NCBI GenBank assembly: GCA_019414545.1
Contig: DXLV01000002.1
Location: 67,982 to 95,189 of the forward strand
Length of the DNA stretch: 27,208 bases
DNA from: Collinsella sp.
Lineage (GTDB): Bacteria; Actinomycetota; Coriobacteriia; Coriobacteriales; Coriobacteriaceae
Direction: 5' to 3'
Shown here: in pieces, positions 1-13,074 of the stretch
Layout of the letters: every line of letters starts with the position of its first letter
Position numbering within the stretch: position 1 is the first letter of the stretch
Notes under the pieces: generated by a model
The model's input: the letters and a program-made list of their open reading frames with translations, nothing else
What the model was told of the DNA's origin: nothing
Database searches by the model: none
Program-made: the position numbers and the translations under genes

Positions 1-2015
<2,015 letters not shown>

Positions 2016-2021
2016 TTGACT

Positions 2022-6500
<4,479 letters not shown>

Positions 6501-6506
6501 TTAGTT

Positions 6507-6528
6507 CCGCCGTTCTAACGAACGGCGG
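6507..6528. repeat. 9-bp perfect hairpin just after rpoC
   Basis: CCGCCGTTC (6507-6515) and GAACGGCGG (6520-6528) pair perfectly around a TAAC loop, 7 bases after the rpoC stop. No T-run follows, so it is not a classical terminator. It could protect the 3' end of the rpoBC mRNA or make RNA polymerase pause before the real terminator at 6574. Confidence 0.6.
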
Positions 6529-6544
6529 CGACCTCCGTCGCTGC

Positions 6545-6644
6545 GCGGCCCCCAGAGCTACAATCTGTCATTCAAAAGGCAGGGCATGACCAAAAGGTCA
6601 ATGCCCTGCCTTTTTCATGCCATCTTGTACGCTCTGGGGGCCGC
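6545..6644. repeat. Outer inverted repeat enclosing the rpoC terminator
   Basis: Bases 6545-6558 (GCGGCCCCCAGAGC) are the exact reverse complement of 6631-6644. Five more pairs (TACAA at 6559-6563 with TTGTA at 6625-6629) follow after one bulged base. The arms bracket the terminator hairpin at 6574-6615, so the whole 100 bp can fold as a nested hairpin. It may be a REP- or MITE-like element, or an extended terminator. Confidence 0.7.
6574..6615 (+). terminator. Intrinsic terminator of rpoBC
   Basis: AAAAGGCAGGGCAT (6574-6587) pairs with 6601-6614, and GACC (6588-6591) pairs with GGTC (6596-6599) around an AAAA loop, leaving one unpaired A at 6600. The right arm ends in TTTTT. The A-run on the left arm makes the structure symmetrical, so it could also stop transcription from the other strand. 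Confidence 0.9.
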
Positions 6645-6660
6645 TCGCTTGCGTATGCTC

Positions 6661-6712
6661 AACCTGTTGCGTTCCGTTGATCCCTTGCCAAAAAGGGACA
6701 GGTTTATTTTGG
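6661..6712. repeat. Complex inverted-repeat segment upstream of the ECF promoter
   Basis: TCCCTT (6681-6686) pairs with AAGGGA (6693-6698). AACCTG (6661-6666) can pair with CAGGTT (6699-6704), and CCAAAA (6688-6693) is complementary to TTTTGG (6707-6712). These pairings overlap, so alternative folds are possible. A T-rich run follows the main stem. It could be a weak second terminator or a degenerate dispersed palindrome; the role is unknown. Confidence 0.4.
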
Positions 6713-6733
6713 TAGGTTTTTCCTGCTTGGATT

Positions 6734-6762
6734 TGAAACATTTCGTTCGGCCAAAGCGTATC
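6734..6762 (+). promoter_or_regulatory. ECF-type promoter for the sigma/anti-sigma pair
   Basis: TGAAAC (6734-6739, followed by ATTT) and CGTATC (6757-6762) are separated by 17 bases. This matches the known pattern of many ECF-sigma promoters, such as B. subtilis SigW (TGAAAC, spacer of about 16, CGTA). It lies about 50 bp upstream of an ECF sigma gene. I therefore infer that the sigma factor drives its own transcription. Confidence 0.65.
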
Positions 6763-6810
6763 TATGGTGAGGACCTCATCAAGAACCATCAGCGTCACCG
6801 GGAGGTGATT

Positions 6811-7329
6811 ATGGAAGAACAAGCATTTAGACAGGCGGTTGAAGATCACCGGGATGTCGTGTTTCGAATCGCATTGACGTACCTGCGCGATCGCGCCGAT
6901 GCCGACGATGTTGCCCAAGACGTCTTTCTTAAACTGCTCAAAAGCGATGCGCAATTTGAAAGCTGGGAGCATCTTCGTCGATGGCTTATCCGGGTCACGA
7001 TCAATGAATGCAAATCGCTCTTTCGAAAGCCGTGGAGGCGCGTGGAGGATATTGAGAACCTGGCCGATTCGCTTTCGACGGCGCAGGAGGAGACCAAGGC
7101 GGTCCTGTCAGACGTTATGCGGCTTCCGGAGCGATTCCGTGTTCTCATCGTGCTCTATTACTATCTGGGCTTCTCGACTTCAGAGATTGCCGAGTTACTG
7201 CATGTGCCAGCCGCGACCGTTCGAACGCGTTTAGCTCGCGGTCGATCGAAGCTCAAATTCATCCTAGAGGAGGGCGACCGTGAAATCCAACCAAATCAAG
7301 CAGGCCTTCGAGTCCGTCCAAGCCGATAG
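6811..7329 (+). CDS. ECF-family RNA polymerase sigma factor
   Basis: Alternative sigma factor of 172 aa, a normal length for the ECF (sigma-70 group 4) family. The sigma-2 region is at about residues 5-70, with DADDVAQDVFLKLL as the helix that binds core polymerase. The sigma-4 region is at about 103-152, with LPERFRVLIVLYYYLGFST and the helix-turn-helix STSEIAELLHVPAATVRTRL. I chose ATG at 6811 because GGAGGTGAT starts at 6801, giving a 5-base spacing; translation further upstream would cross the terminator. The gene overlaps the anti-sigma gene by 50 bases, so the two are probably translationally coupled. An ECF-type promoter upstream suggests autoregulation. Codons such as AGA, TTA and CGA stand out against the strongly biased rpo and ribosomal neighbours. 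The inducing signal is unknown. Confidence 0.9.
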   Translation: MEEQAFRQAVEDHRDVVFRIALTYLRDRADADDVAQDVFLKLLKSDAQFESWEHLRRWLIRVTINECKSLFRKPWRRVEDIENLADSLSTAQEETKAVLSDVMRLPERFRVLIVLYYYLGFSTSEIAELLHVPAATVRTRLARGRSKLKFILEEGDREIQPNQAGLRVRPSR

Positions 7330-8356
7330 CGATCTTGCTGACCGTGTTCTTTATGCCGCTGCTGGTGAGCCGCTTCGCCGAAAGGGTCGCGCGAAGCCTC
7401 TGTATGTTGCCGTAATCGGATGTCTTGCCGGAGTGCTGGCGACCGGAGGGGTCGCCTACGCTGTTGTCAATTCCAGTTATTTTGCCTCTGCCTGGGGAAA
7501 CCATGGCAACGGAGAGTCCGTTACCTGGACTCAAGGTGGCTCGTCGGGGACTAAATATACCTACACCAGAGAGTTTGGTGATGGTATCGCGCCCCAAAGC
7601 TTGGAGGGTTCAGTACAGAAGGTCAATCTGTCCGTCGAGGGCAACGGCTATACACTCGACATTCATGATATGGCTATCGACCAAAACGGCTGCGGTGCTG
7701 TGACGTTTACGCTGTCCAATCCAAATGGTGTTAACTACTACAAGCCGGCAGCAGAGACAGGCGAACTTGTTCTCTATGGTGAAGAAGAACAAGGCATCGG
7801 TACACCCAGCATGAACTTCGGCGAGGAATGGGCTGATACACGCTGCACCATTGATAAGGACACATCAAGCGATACTGTCATTAATGGCACGATGTACTTT
7901 GCTTCTATGGATCGCGAGCGAGGTTTTCAACATGCGGTCACCTGGAATATCTCGTGGACCGAGGGCGAAGGAGAGGATGCGAAGCCGTTCGAGGCATCGA
8001 CGCCCGAGTTTAGCGTTGGAGCGTACGTCGATACTAAGGAACTCCGCTCCGATGACTCGCCTCTCGAGATCAGCCCGTTTTCCATCCAGACGCACATCGA
8101 TGATCTGGGCATTGACGCAGTCACGAAGAAGTTGACGGTTACCTACAAGGATGGATCGGAGCAGATTATCGAAGATGACGACGCAGGGGCGTTCAACTTA
8201 TATTTTTCTTATACGCGCAATAGCGGAGAGAACATCTGGGTGCCAACGAAGTTGATTGATGTCGACCAAGTGGTCTCAGTAACGCTTGAGGGCACACGCT
8301 GCACTTCAACAGGGGGCGCCGAAACGTCGGAACCCTTTACCATCGTCTATTCGTAA
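7280..8356 (+). CDS. Membrane-anchored anti-sigma factor (DUF4179-like organisation)
   Basis: Protein of 358 aa with a short cytoplasmic N-terminus (about residues 1-38), one membrane helix at about 41-63 (LYVAVIGCLAGVLATGGVAY) and an extracytoplasmic part of about 295 residues rich in Thr, Ser, Asp and Gly. GTG at 7280 follows GAGGAGGG at 7267-7274. The overlap with the ECF sigma gene and this topology fit anti-sigma proteins of the DUF4179 type. In those, a short N-terminal segment such as MKSNQIKQAFESVQ binds the sigma factor and the outer domain senses the envelope. The function rests on context and topology; I cannot confirm the domain family without a profile search. An intrinsic terminator follows 7 bases after the stop, so the pair forms its own unit between rpoC and rpsL. 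Confidence 0.72.
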   Translation: MKSNQIKQAFESVQADSDLADRVLYAAAGEPLRRKGRAKPLYVAVIGCLAGVLATGGVAYAVVNSSYFASAWGNHGNGESVTWTQGGSSGTKYTYTREFGDGIAPQSLEGSVQKVNLSVEGNGYTLDIHDMAIDQNGCGAVTFTLSNPNGVNYYKPAAETGELVLYGEEEQGIGTPSMNFGEEWADTRCTIDKDTSSDTVINGTMYFASMDRERGFQHAVTWNISWTEGEGEDAKPFEASTPEFSVGAYVDTKELRSDDSPLEISPFSIQTHIDDLGIDAVTKKLTVTYKDGSEQIIEDDDAGAFNLYFSYTRNSGENIWVPTKLIDVDQVVSVTLEGTRCTSTGGAETSEPFTIVYS

Positions 8357-8362
8357 GGTCTA

Positions 8363-8394
8363 GGCCGCTTCCTGCTAGAGGAAGCGGCCATTTT
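8363..8394 (+). terminator. Intrinsic terminator after the anti-sigma gene
   Basis: GGCCGCTTCCT (8363-8373) pairs with AGGAAGCGGCC (8379-8389) around a GCTAG loop, followed by ATTTT. It separates the sigma/anti-sigma unit from rpsL. Confidence 0.85.
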
Positions 8395-8503
8395 CGTGTT
8401 ACATGGACGGCTGGAATGGGCACTTGCGCACAGGAGGGGATTCCTTTTGTGTAGGCTTTGCGGAAATGTGCCAATTTTGGGATACGCCCGGCGGCGTGGT
8501 CTG

Positions 8504-8532
8504 TTGACGGCACAGCTAACGCCACGTATCCT
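8504..8532 (+). promoter_or_regulatory. Promoter of the rpsL-rpsG-fusA-rpsJ cluster
   Basis: TTGACG (8504-8509) and TATCCT (8527-8532) are 17 bases apart, close to the housekeeping sigma-70/SigA consensus. Transcription would start near 8539, leaving a leader of about 87 bases before rpsL. That leader contains a small AGGGG/CCCCT hairpin near 8552-8569. Confidence 0.75.
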
Positions 8533-8625
8533 ATCGAACTGCGTGTTTCGTAGGGGGATGCTGACCCCTCGATTCAAGCCGTTGCACTTTACAGAAAGCT
8601 GGAATCATTCGAGAAGGAGTACGCT

Positions 8626-9003
8626 TTGCCTACTATTAACCAGCTGGTTCGCCAGGGCCGTCGTTCCGTGCCCAAGAAGTCCAAGAACGCTGCTCTGCAG
8701 CACAACTCCCAGAAGCGCGGCGTGTGCACCCGCGTCTTCACCACGAGCCCCAAGAAGCCGAACTCGGCTCTTCGTAAGGTTGCCCGTGTTCGCCTTGTCA
8801 ACGGCATCGAAGTTACTGCTTACATCCCGGGTGAGGGCCACAACCTGCAGGAGCACTCCATCGTGCTCGTCCGCGGCGGTCGTGTCCGTGACCTCCCTGG
8901 TGTCCGTTATCACGTCATCCGTGGCGCCTATGACGCTGCTCCGGTCCAGAACCGCATGCAGGCCCGTTCCAAGTACGGTGCTAAGCGCCCCAAGGCCAAA
9001 TAA
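8626..9003 (+). CDS. rpsL: 30S ribosomal protein S12
   Basis: S12 of the small ribosomal subunit, located at the decoding centre. It is 125 aa, close to the family length. TTG at 8626 is the start: AAGGAG ends 6 bases before it (8614-8619) and the product begins MPTINQLVRQ as in other S12 proteins. Hallmarks are RGVCTRVFTTSPKKPNSALR, GEGHNLQEHS and GGRVRDLPGVRYH. Lys43, where streptomycin-resistance mutations occur, is intact. Position 88, normally Lys in sensitive bacteria, is Arg (codon CGT). It heads the str-type cluster and is read from the promoter at 8504-8532. Confidence 0.98.
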   Translation: MPTINQLVRQGRRSVPKKSKNAALQHNSQKRGVCTRVFTTSPKKPNSALRKVARVRLVNGIEVTAYIPGEGHNLQEHSIVLVRGGRVRDLPGVRYHVIRGAYDAAPVQNRMQARSKYGAKRPKAK

Positions 9004-9030
9004 GCCAGATAACGTTTTGATACTTTCGCC

Positions 9031-9062
9031 GTGTACCGTCTTGAGCGCCGCACGGTAGACAC
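9031..9062 (+). promoter_or_regulatory. Intercistronic hairpin before rpsG
   Basis: GTGTACCGT (9031-9039) can pair with ACGGT (9052-9056) and then, across a two-base bulge, with ACAC (9059-9062). The hairpin ends next to the rpsG ribosome site (TAAGGAG, 9064-9070). In E. coli, S7 represses its operon by binding the rpsL-rpsG gap. A similar role here is an inference from position only. Confidence 0.35.
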
Positions 9063-9077
9063 TTAAGGAGATTTCAC

Positions 9078-9551
9078 ATGCCGCGTCGTGCAGCAGCTAA
9101 TCGTCGTGAGGTTCAGCCTGACGCCGTTTACAACAACCGCCTGGTGACTCAGCTCATCAACAAGGTCCTTCTTGACGGCAAGAAGGCCACCGCTGAGCGC
9201 ATCGTTTACACCGCTTTCGAGATCGTTGCCGAGAAGTCCGAGGGTGGCGACGCTCTCGCTACCTTCAAGAAGGCTATGGACAACGTCAAGCCCACGCTCG
9301 AGGTTAAGCCCAAGCGTGTCGGTGGCGCTACCTATCAGGTCCCGATGGAGGTCAACTCCCGTCGTTCCACCGCTCTGGGTATCCGCTGGATCGTCAACTT
9401 CTCCCGCGCTCGCAAGGAGAAGACCATGGCCGAGCGTCTCGCCAACGAGATCCTCGACGCTTCCAACGGCCTGGGTGCTTCCGTCAAGAAGCGTGAGGAC
9501 GTCTTCAAGATGGCCGAGGCCAACCGCGCGTTCTCTCACTATCGTTGGTAA
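9078..9551 (+). CDS. rpsG: 30S ribosomal protein S7
   Basis: S7 nucleates assembly of the 30S head by binding the 3' domain of 16S rRNA. It is 157 aa, a normal length. The start is ATG 9078, seven bases after TAAGGAG. Visible family motifs are PRRAAANRREVQPDAVYNN near the N-terminus, INKVLLDGKKATAERIVY, the beta-hairpin region VGGATYQVPMEV, and the C-terminal KKREDVFKMAEANRAFSHYRW. It lies between rpsL and fusA as in the classical str operon, 19 bases before fusA. Confidence 0.98.
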   Translation: MPRRAAANRREVQPDAVYNNRLVTQLINKVLLDGKKATAERIVYTAFEIVAEKSEGGDALATFKKAMDNVKPTLEVKPKRVGGATYQVPMEVNSRRSTALGIRWIVNFSRARKEKTMAERLANEILDASNGLGASVKKREDVFKMAEANRAFSHYRW

Positions 9552-9570
9552 GTTAAGGTAAGGAACTAAC

Positions 9571-11670
9571 ATGGCTAAGCCTAAGTACAAGCTTTCCGAT
9601 ACCCGTAACATCGGCATCATGGCTCACATCGATGCCGGTAAGACCACCACGACCGAGCGTATTCTTTACTACACCGGTAAGACCCACAAGATCGGTGAGG
9701 TCCATGAGGGCGCTGCCACCATGGACTGGATGGTTCAGGAGCAGGAGCGCGGCGTAACCATTACCTCCGCTGCTACCACGTGCTTCTGGAACAAGGACGG
9801 TAAGGACTACCGCATCCAGATCATCGACACCCCGGGCCACGTTGACTTCACCGCCGAGGTCGAGCGCTGCCTGCGCGTCCTCGATGGCGCTGTCGCCGTC
9901 TTCGACGCCGTTGCCGGCGTTCAGCCCCAGTCTGAGACCGTTTGGCGTCAGGCTTCTACCTTCAACGTTCCCCGCATCGCCTTCATCAACAAGTATGACC
10001 GCGTGGGCGCTGACTTCTTCAACGCTATCGAGACCATGAAGGATCGTCTCGACGCTAACGCCGTGGCCGCTCAGGTCCCGATGGGCGCCGAGGACAACTT
10101 CTGGGGCGTCATCGACCTCGTTACCATGACTGCATGGGACTTCAAGGCCGACGAGAAGGGCATGACCTACCCCGAGCCGATGGACGAGATCCCGGCTGAG
10201 TTCGCTGACATCGCTGCCACCAAGCGCGAGGAGCTCCTCGACGCTGCTGCCAGCTTTGACGACGAGCTCATGGAGAAGATCCTCATGGAGGAGGACTTCA
10301 CCGTCGAGGAGCTCAAGGCTGCCCTGCGCAAGGGTGTTCTGGCCAACGAACTCAACCTCGTCTTCGTGGGCTCCGCCTACAAGAACAAGGGCGTTCAGGA
10401 GCTGCTCGACGCTGTCGTCGACTACCTGCCCAGCCCGCTCGACGTCGAGGCCGTCACCGGTACCGATCCGGACACCGGCGAGGAGATCCAGCGTCATCCT
10501 TCCTTCGACGAGCCCTTCTCCGGCCTGGTCTTCAAGATCATGACCGACCCGTTCGTCGGTAAGCTCACCTACGTCCGCGTTTACTCCGGTCGCGCCGAGT
10601 CCGGCTCCTATGTGGTCAACGCTTCCAACGGTCAGCGCGAGCGCCTCGGCCGCATCCTCGAGATGAACGCCGCCGAGCGTATCGACCGTGACGACGCTGC
10701 CGCTGGCGACATCGTCGCTTGCGTCGGCTTCAAGAACTCCACCACCGGTGACACCCTGTGCGCCGAGGGCAAGGAGATCGTCCTCGAGAAGATCGAGTTC
10801 GCCAAGCCCGTTATCGACGTTGCCATCGAGCCCAAGACCAAGGCCGAGCAGGACAAGATGTCCCTGGCTCTGACCAAGCTTGCCGAGGAGGACCCGACCT
10901 TCCAGGTGTCCACCAACCACGAGACCGGCCAGACCATCATCGCCGGCATGGGCGAGCTGCACCTCGAGATCATCGTCGACCGTCTGCTCCGCGAGTTCAA
11001 GGTTGACGCTAACGTTGGTAAGCCCCAGGTTGCCTACCGCGAGACCGCTGGTCACGACGTCGAGAAGGCTGAGGGCAAGTTCGTCCGTCAGTCCGGCGGT
11101 CGCGGTCAGTATGGCCACGCCGTCATCAAGCTCGAGAAGATGGAGGAGGGCTTCGGCTACGAGTTCGTCAACGCTATCGTCGGCGGCGTCGTGCCCAAGG
11201 AGTACATCCCGTCCATCGACAAGGGCATCCAGGAGGCCCTGAACACCGGTGTTATCGCCGGCTTCCCGGTCCTCGACGTTAAGGTCACCCTGTTCGACGG
11301 TTCTTACCACGAGGTCGACTCCTCCGAGGCCGCCTTCAAGATCGCCGGTTCCATGGCTATCAAGGACGCCCTCAAGAAGTCCGATCCGCAGCTGCTCGAG
11401 CCGATCATGGCTGTCGAGGTCGAGACCCCCGAGCGGTACATGGGCGACGTTATGGGCAACCTCTCCGGTCGCCGCGGCAAGATCGAGGGCATGGAGGATC
11501 GCAAGAACAGCAAGCTCATCCGTGCCAAGGTGCCGCTGGGCGAGATGTTCGGTTACGCTACCGACCTTCGCTCCCAGACCCAGGGCCGTGCATCCTACAC
11601 GATGCAGTTCGACTCTTATGAGCCCGCGCCCAAGTCCATCGTGGACGAGGTCATGAGCAAGAACGCCTAA
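9571..11670 (+). CDS. fusA: Translation elongation factor G
   Basis: GTPase that drives ribosomal translocation and, with ribosome recycling factor, helps split ribosomes. It is 699 aa, the usual length. The P-loop AHIDAGKT is at 18-25, followed by RGVTITSAATT (switch I) and DTPGH (G3). The G4 motif reads NKYDR, where NKMDR is the common form; the consensus NKxD is kept. The C-terminal domains show SGGRGQYGHA, VPKEYIPSIDKG and LRSQTQGRASYTM. ATG 9571 follows TAAGGA with 6-base spacing. It is cotranscribed with rpsL and rpsG. tuf does not follow it as it does in many bacteria; rpsJ does. Confidence 0.98.
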   Translation: MAKPKYKLSDTRNIGIMAHIDAGKTTTTERILYYTGKTHKIGEVHEGAATMDWMVQEQERGVTITSAATTCFWNKDGKDYRIQIIDTPGHVDFTAEVERCLRVLDGAVAVFDAVAGVQPQSETVWRQASTFNVPRIAFINKYDRVGADFFNAIETMKDRLDANAVAAQVPMGAEDNFWGVIDLVTMTAWDFKADEKGMTYPEPMDEIPAEFADIAATKREELLDAAASFDDELMEKILMEEDFTVEELKAALRKGVLANELNLVFVGSAYKNKGVQELLDAVVDYLPSPLDVEAVTGTDPDTGEEIQRHPSFDEPFSGLVFKIMTDPFVGKLTYVRVYSGRAESGSYVVNASNGQRERLGRILEMNAAERIDRDDAAAGDIVACVGFKNSTTGDTLCAEGKEIVLEKIEFAKPVIDVAIEPKTKAEQDKMSLALTKLAEEDPTFQVSTNHETGQTIIAGMGELHLEIIVDRLLREFKVDANVGKPQVAYRETAGHDVEKAEGKFVRQSGGRGQYGHAVIKLEKMEEGFGYEFVNAIVGGVVPKEYIPSIDKGIQEALNTGVIAGFPVLDVKVTLFDGSYHEVDSSEAAFKIAGSMAIKDALKKSDPQLLEPIMAVEVETPERYMGDVMGNLSGRRGKIEGMEDRKNSKLIRAKVPLGEMFGYATDLRSQTQGRASYTMQFDSYEPAPKSIVDEVMSKNA

Positions 11671-11695
11671 GTTTGAGCTCCCTGTTACGTAATCC

Positions 11696-11712
11696 GCGAG
11701 AACATCTCTCGC
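11696..11712 (+). promoter_or_regulatory. Small hairpin before rpsJ
   Basis: GCGAGA (11696-11701) pairs with TCTCGC (11707-11712) around an ACATC loop, 7 bases before the rpsJ ribosome site GGAGG (11720-11724). There is no T-run, so it is not a terminator. It may affect mRNA processing or rpsJ translation; no direct evidence for a role. Confidence 0.35.
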
Positions 11713-11730
11713 ACTCTTTGGAGGTTTAAG

Positions 11731-12039
11731 TTGGCTACCCAGAAGATCCGCATTCGCCTCAAGGGCTATGATCACGAGGTCGTCGATCAGTCCGCGAAGC
11801 TCATCGTCGAGACCGCTCAGAAGACCGGCGCTCGCGTTTCCGGTCCTGTCCCCCTGCCCACCGAGCGCAACCTGTACACGGTTATCCGCTCGCCGCACGT
11901 GAACAAGGACTCCCGTGAGCAGTTCGAGATGCGCACCCACAAGCGCCTCATCGACATCCTCGACCCCACCTCGGGCACCGTTGATTCGCTTATGCGTCTC
12001 GACCTTCCCGCTGGTGTCGACATCGACATCAAGCTCTAA
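11731..12039 (+). CDS. rpsJ: 30S ribosomal protein S10
   Basis: S10 of the 30S head; with NusB it also takes part in transcription antitermination. It is 102 aa, a standard length. TTG 11731 is the start, 6 bases after GGAGG, and the product begins MATQKIRIRLKGYDH. The conserved core GPVPLPTERN and SPHVNKDSREQFEMRTHKR is present. Here S10 is the last gene of the fusA unit and is closed by a strong terminator. In most bacteria it is the first gene of the S10 operon, directly before rplC; here rplC starts 13.9 kb later. Confidence 0.98.
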   Translation: MATQKIRIRLKGYDHEVVDQSAKLIVETAQKTGARVSGPVPLPTERNLYTVIRSPHVNKDSREQFEMRTHKRLIDILDPTSGTVDSLMRLDLPAGVDIDIKL

Positions 12040-12058
12040 GCGATATCGCTCATAGCTT

Positions 12059-12096
12059 AAAGGGCCCCGCTGCCGTTACGGTAGCGGGGCCCTTTT
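12059..12096 (+). terminator. Strong intrinsic terminator after rpsJ
   Basis: A 17-bp stem (12059-12075 with 12079-12095, one G-T pair) with a TTA loop, then TTTTG. It begins with AAAGGGCCCCGC and is nearly symmetrical, so it could also stop the leftward birA transcript that ends at 12156. Confidence 0.92.
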
Positions 12097-12155
12097 GTTT
12101 GGCATGATGGGTTTGGATCGCCGGGTAAGGCTGCCGAGCGGCTGGCTGTGGCACC

Positions 12156-12932
12156 CTATTCACTCACGGGACGCAGCGATGCCTCCTCAAAATGGAAGGA
12201 TCGCAAGTCGTCTTCTGTCTCGATGCACGCGCGACCAAAGGCATCGACGGTTTTAAAGATGCCGCGTGCCAGCTCGTCTCCAGCGGGTGAGCGGGCGATA
12301 ACGTGCTTCCCAATCCAATTGAGGTGAGCGATATATTCGTCGTGGACGGGCGCGAGCGGACCGGCGTCTTTTTCCTTGGCGTTGAGGCGCTCTGCCCAGG
12401 CATCTACAGCGTCTATAACTGCGTGATAGACCTCATCGAGGAGCATGTCGACGGCAGGAACGTTCTCGTTAAGGTCCGAGAGACCGATTGCCGGCAAGCC
12501 GCCATCGGGCACCTCTTGGGGCGTGTAGTTTACGTTGACGCCAATGCCGCAGACGGCGAAAGGTTTGCCTTCGTTATCGCGTGCGGCTTCGACCAGAATG
12601 CCGCCAAGCTTGCGTCCTCGCGCGACCAGGTCGTTGGGCCATTTGAGGCCAATCTCGTTTGCAAGACCCTGCTTTTCGAGCGCCTCGAGCACCGCTAGGC
12701 CGCTGACGGCGGCAAGACCAGAGTACTTTGCAGGATTAACGCATGGACGCAGGACAATCGAAAGCAATAGGTTGCCGGCGGTTGAATCCCACTTGTGGCC
12801 GCGCCGGCCGCGTCCTGCCGTCTGAGCCTGGGCGGCAAGTCCCGTGCCGTGCGGCGCTCCCTGTTTTCCTGCTTCGAACAGGTCATCGTTGGTCGATCCG
12901 GTTACGTCGACTATCGTTAATTTGGCATCCAT
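12156..12932 (-). CDS. birA: Biotin-[acetyl-CoA-carboxylase] ligase, no DNA-binding domain
   Basis: Attaches biotin to a lysine of biotin carboxyl carrier protein by way of biotinyl-AMP. The likely target is the accB product encoded 5.4 kb away in the divergent operon. I chose the ATG at 12932, giving 258 aa that begin MDAKLTIVDVTGSTNDD. AAGGAGG lies about 11 bases upstream, slightly far, but upstream in-frame extension has no ribosome site. Motifs are GRGRRGHKW (40-48, biotinyl-AMP loop), KWPND (97-101) and GRKLGGILVE (107-115). There is no N-terminal helix-turn-helix, so this is the ligase-only class and should not be a repressor. A small C-terminal SH3-like domain follows the catalytic part. 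Divergent from fabH, with a shared 176-bp control region. Confidence 0.93.
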   Translation of the reverse strand: MDAKLTIVDVTGSTNDDLFEAGKQGAPHGTGLAAQAQTAGRGRRGHKWDSTAGNLLLSIVLRPCVNPAKYSGLAAVSGLAVLEALEKQGLANEIGLKWPNDLVARGRKLGGILVEAARDNEGKPFAVCGIGVNVNYTPQEVPDGGLPAIGLSDLNENVPAVDMLLDEVYHAVIDAVDAWAERLNAKEKDAGPLAPVHDEYIAHLNWIGKHVIARSPAGDELARGIFKTVDAFGRACIETEDDLRSFHFEEASLRPVSE

Positions 12933-13026
12933 TATGGCTGCCACCTCCTTAATGAATAAGTGAATAACGCAATGGTGTCGCGAGGCAGACACAATGTGAA
13001 GCCTTTGTCGCATTTGGACAATTTAA

Positions 13027-13042
13027 TGTTAACACGTCAACA
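13027..13042. promoter_or_regulatory. Putative operator, copy 1 (birA-fabH gap)
   Basis: TGTTAACACGTCAACA is an imperfect palindrome with half-sites of the form TGTTnAC / GTnAACA. Its right part, AACACGTCAACAAC, is repeated exactly in copy 2, 48 bp downstream. The site overlaps where a -35 element would lie for the possible -10 TATCCT at 13058-13063. It looks like the binding site of a dimeric repressor; the protein is not encoded in this window. Confidence 0.55.
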
Positions 13043-13074
13043 ACGACTGAAATGCGCTATCCTCTCTTGGTCGA

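Larger units (their letters stand above)
6501..6810. other. Noncoding gap between rpoC and the ECF sigma gene
   Basis: This 310-bp gap has no credible gene. From left to right it holds a 9-bp hairpin (6507-6528), a 100-bp inverted repeat (6545-6644) with an intrinsic terminator nested in it (6574-6615), a further hairpin region (6661-6712), an ECF-type promoter (6734-6762) and the sigma-factor ribosome site GGAGG (6801-6805). An open frame runs from 6586 into the sigma gene, but it crosses the terminator and has no ribosome site. Confidence 0.85.

Noticed and set aside
6586..6810. N-terminal extension of the ECF sigma factor by 75 residues
   Set aside because: It would begin inside the terminator hairpin and pass over the promoter; the real start at 6811 has an excellent ribosome site.
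9553..11940. 795-residue open frame on the minus strand opposite fusA and rpsJ
   Set aside because: It mirrors the codon pattern of fusA, is rich in Leu/Val/Asp/Gly low-complexity sequence, resembles no family I know and spans clear sense genes. It is a by-product of GC-rich codon bias.
12039..12050. AGCGATATCGCT, a perfect 12-bp palindrome over the rpsJ stop
   Set aside because: Short, no loop and right before a strong terminator; probably chance.
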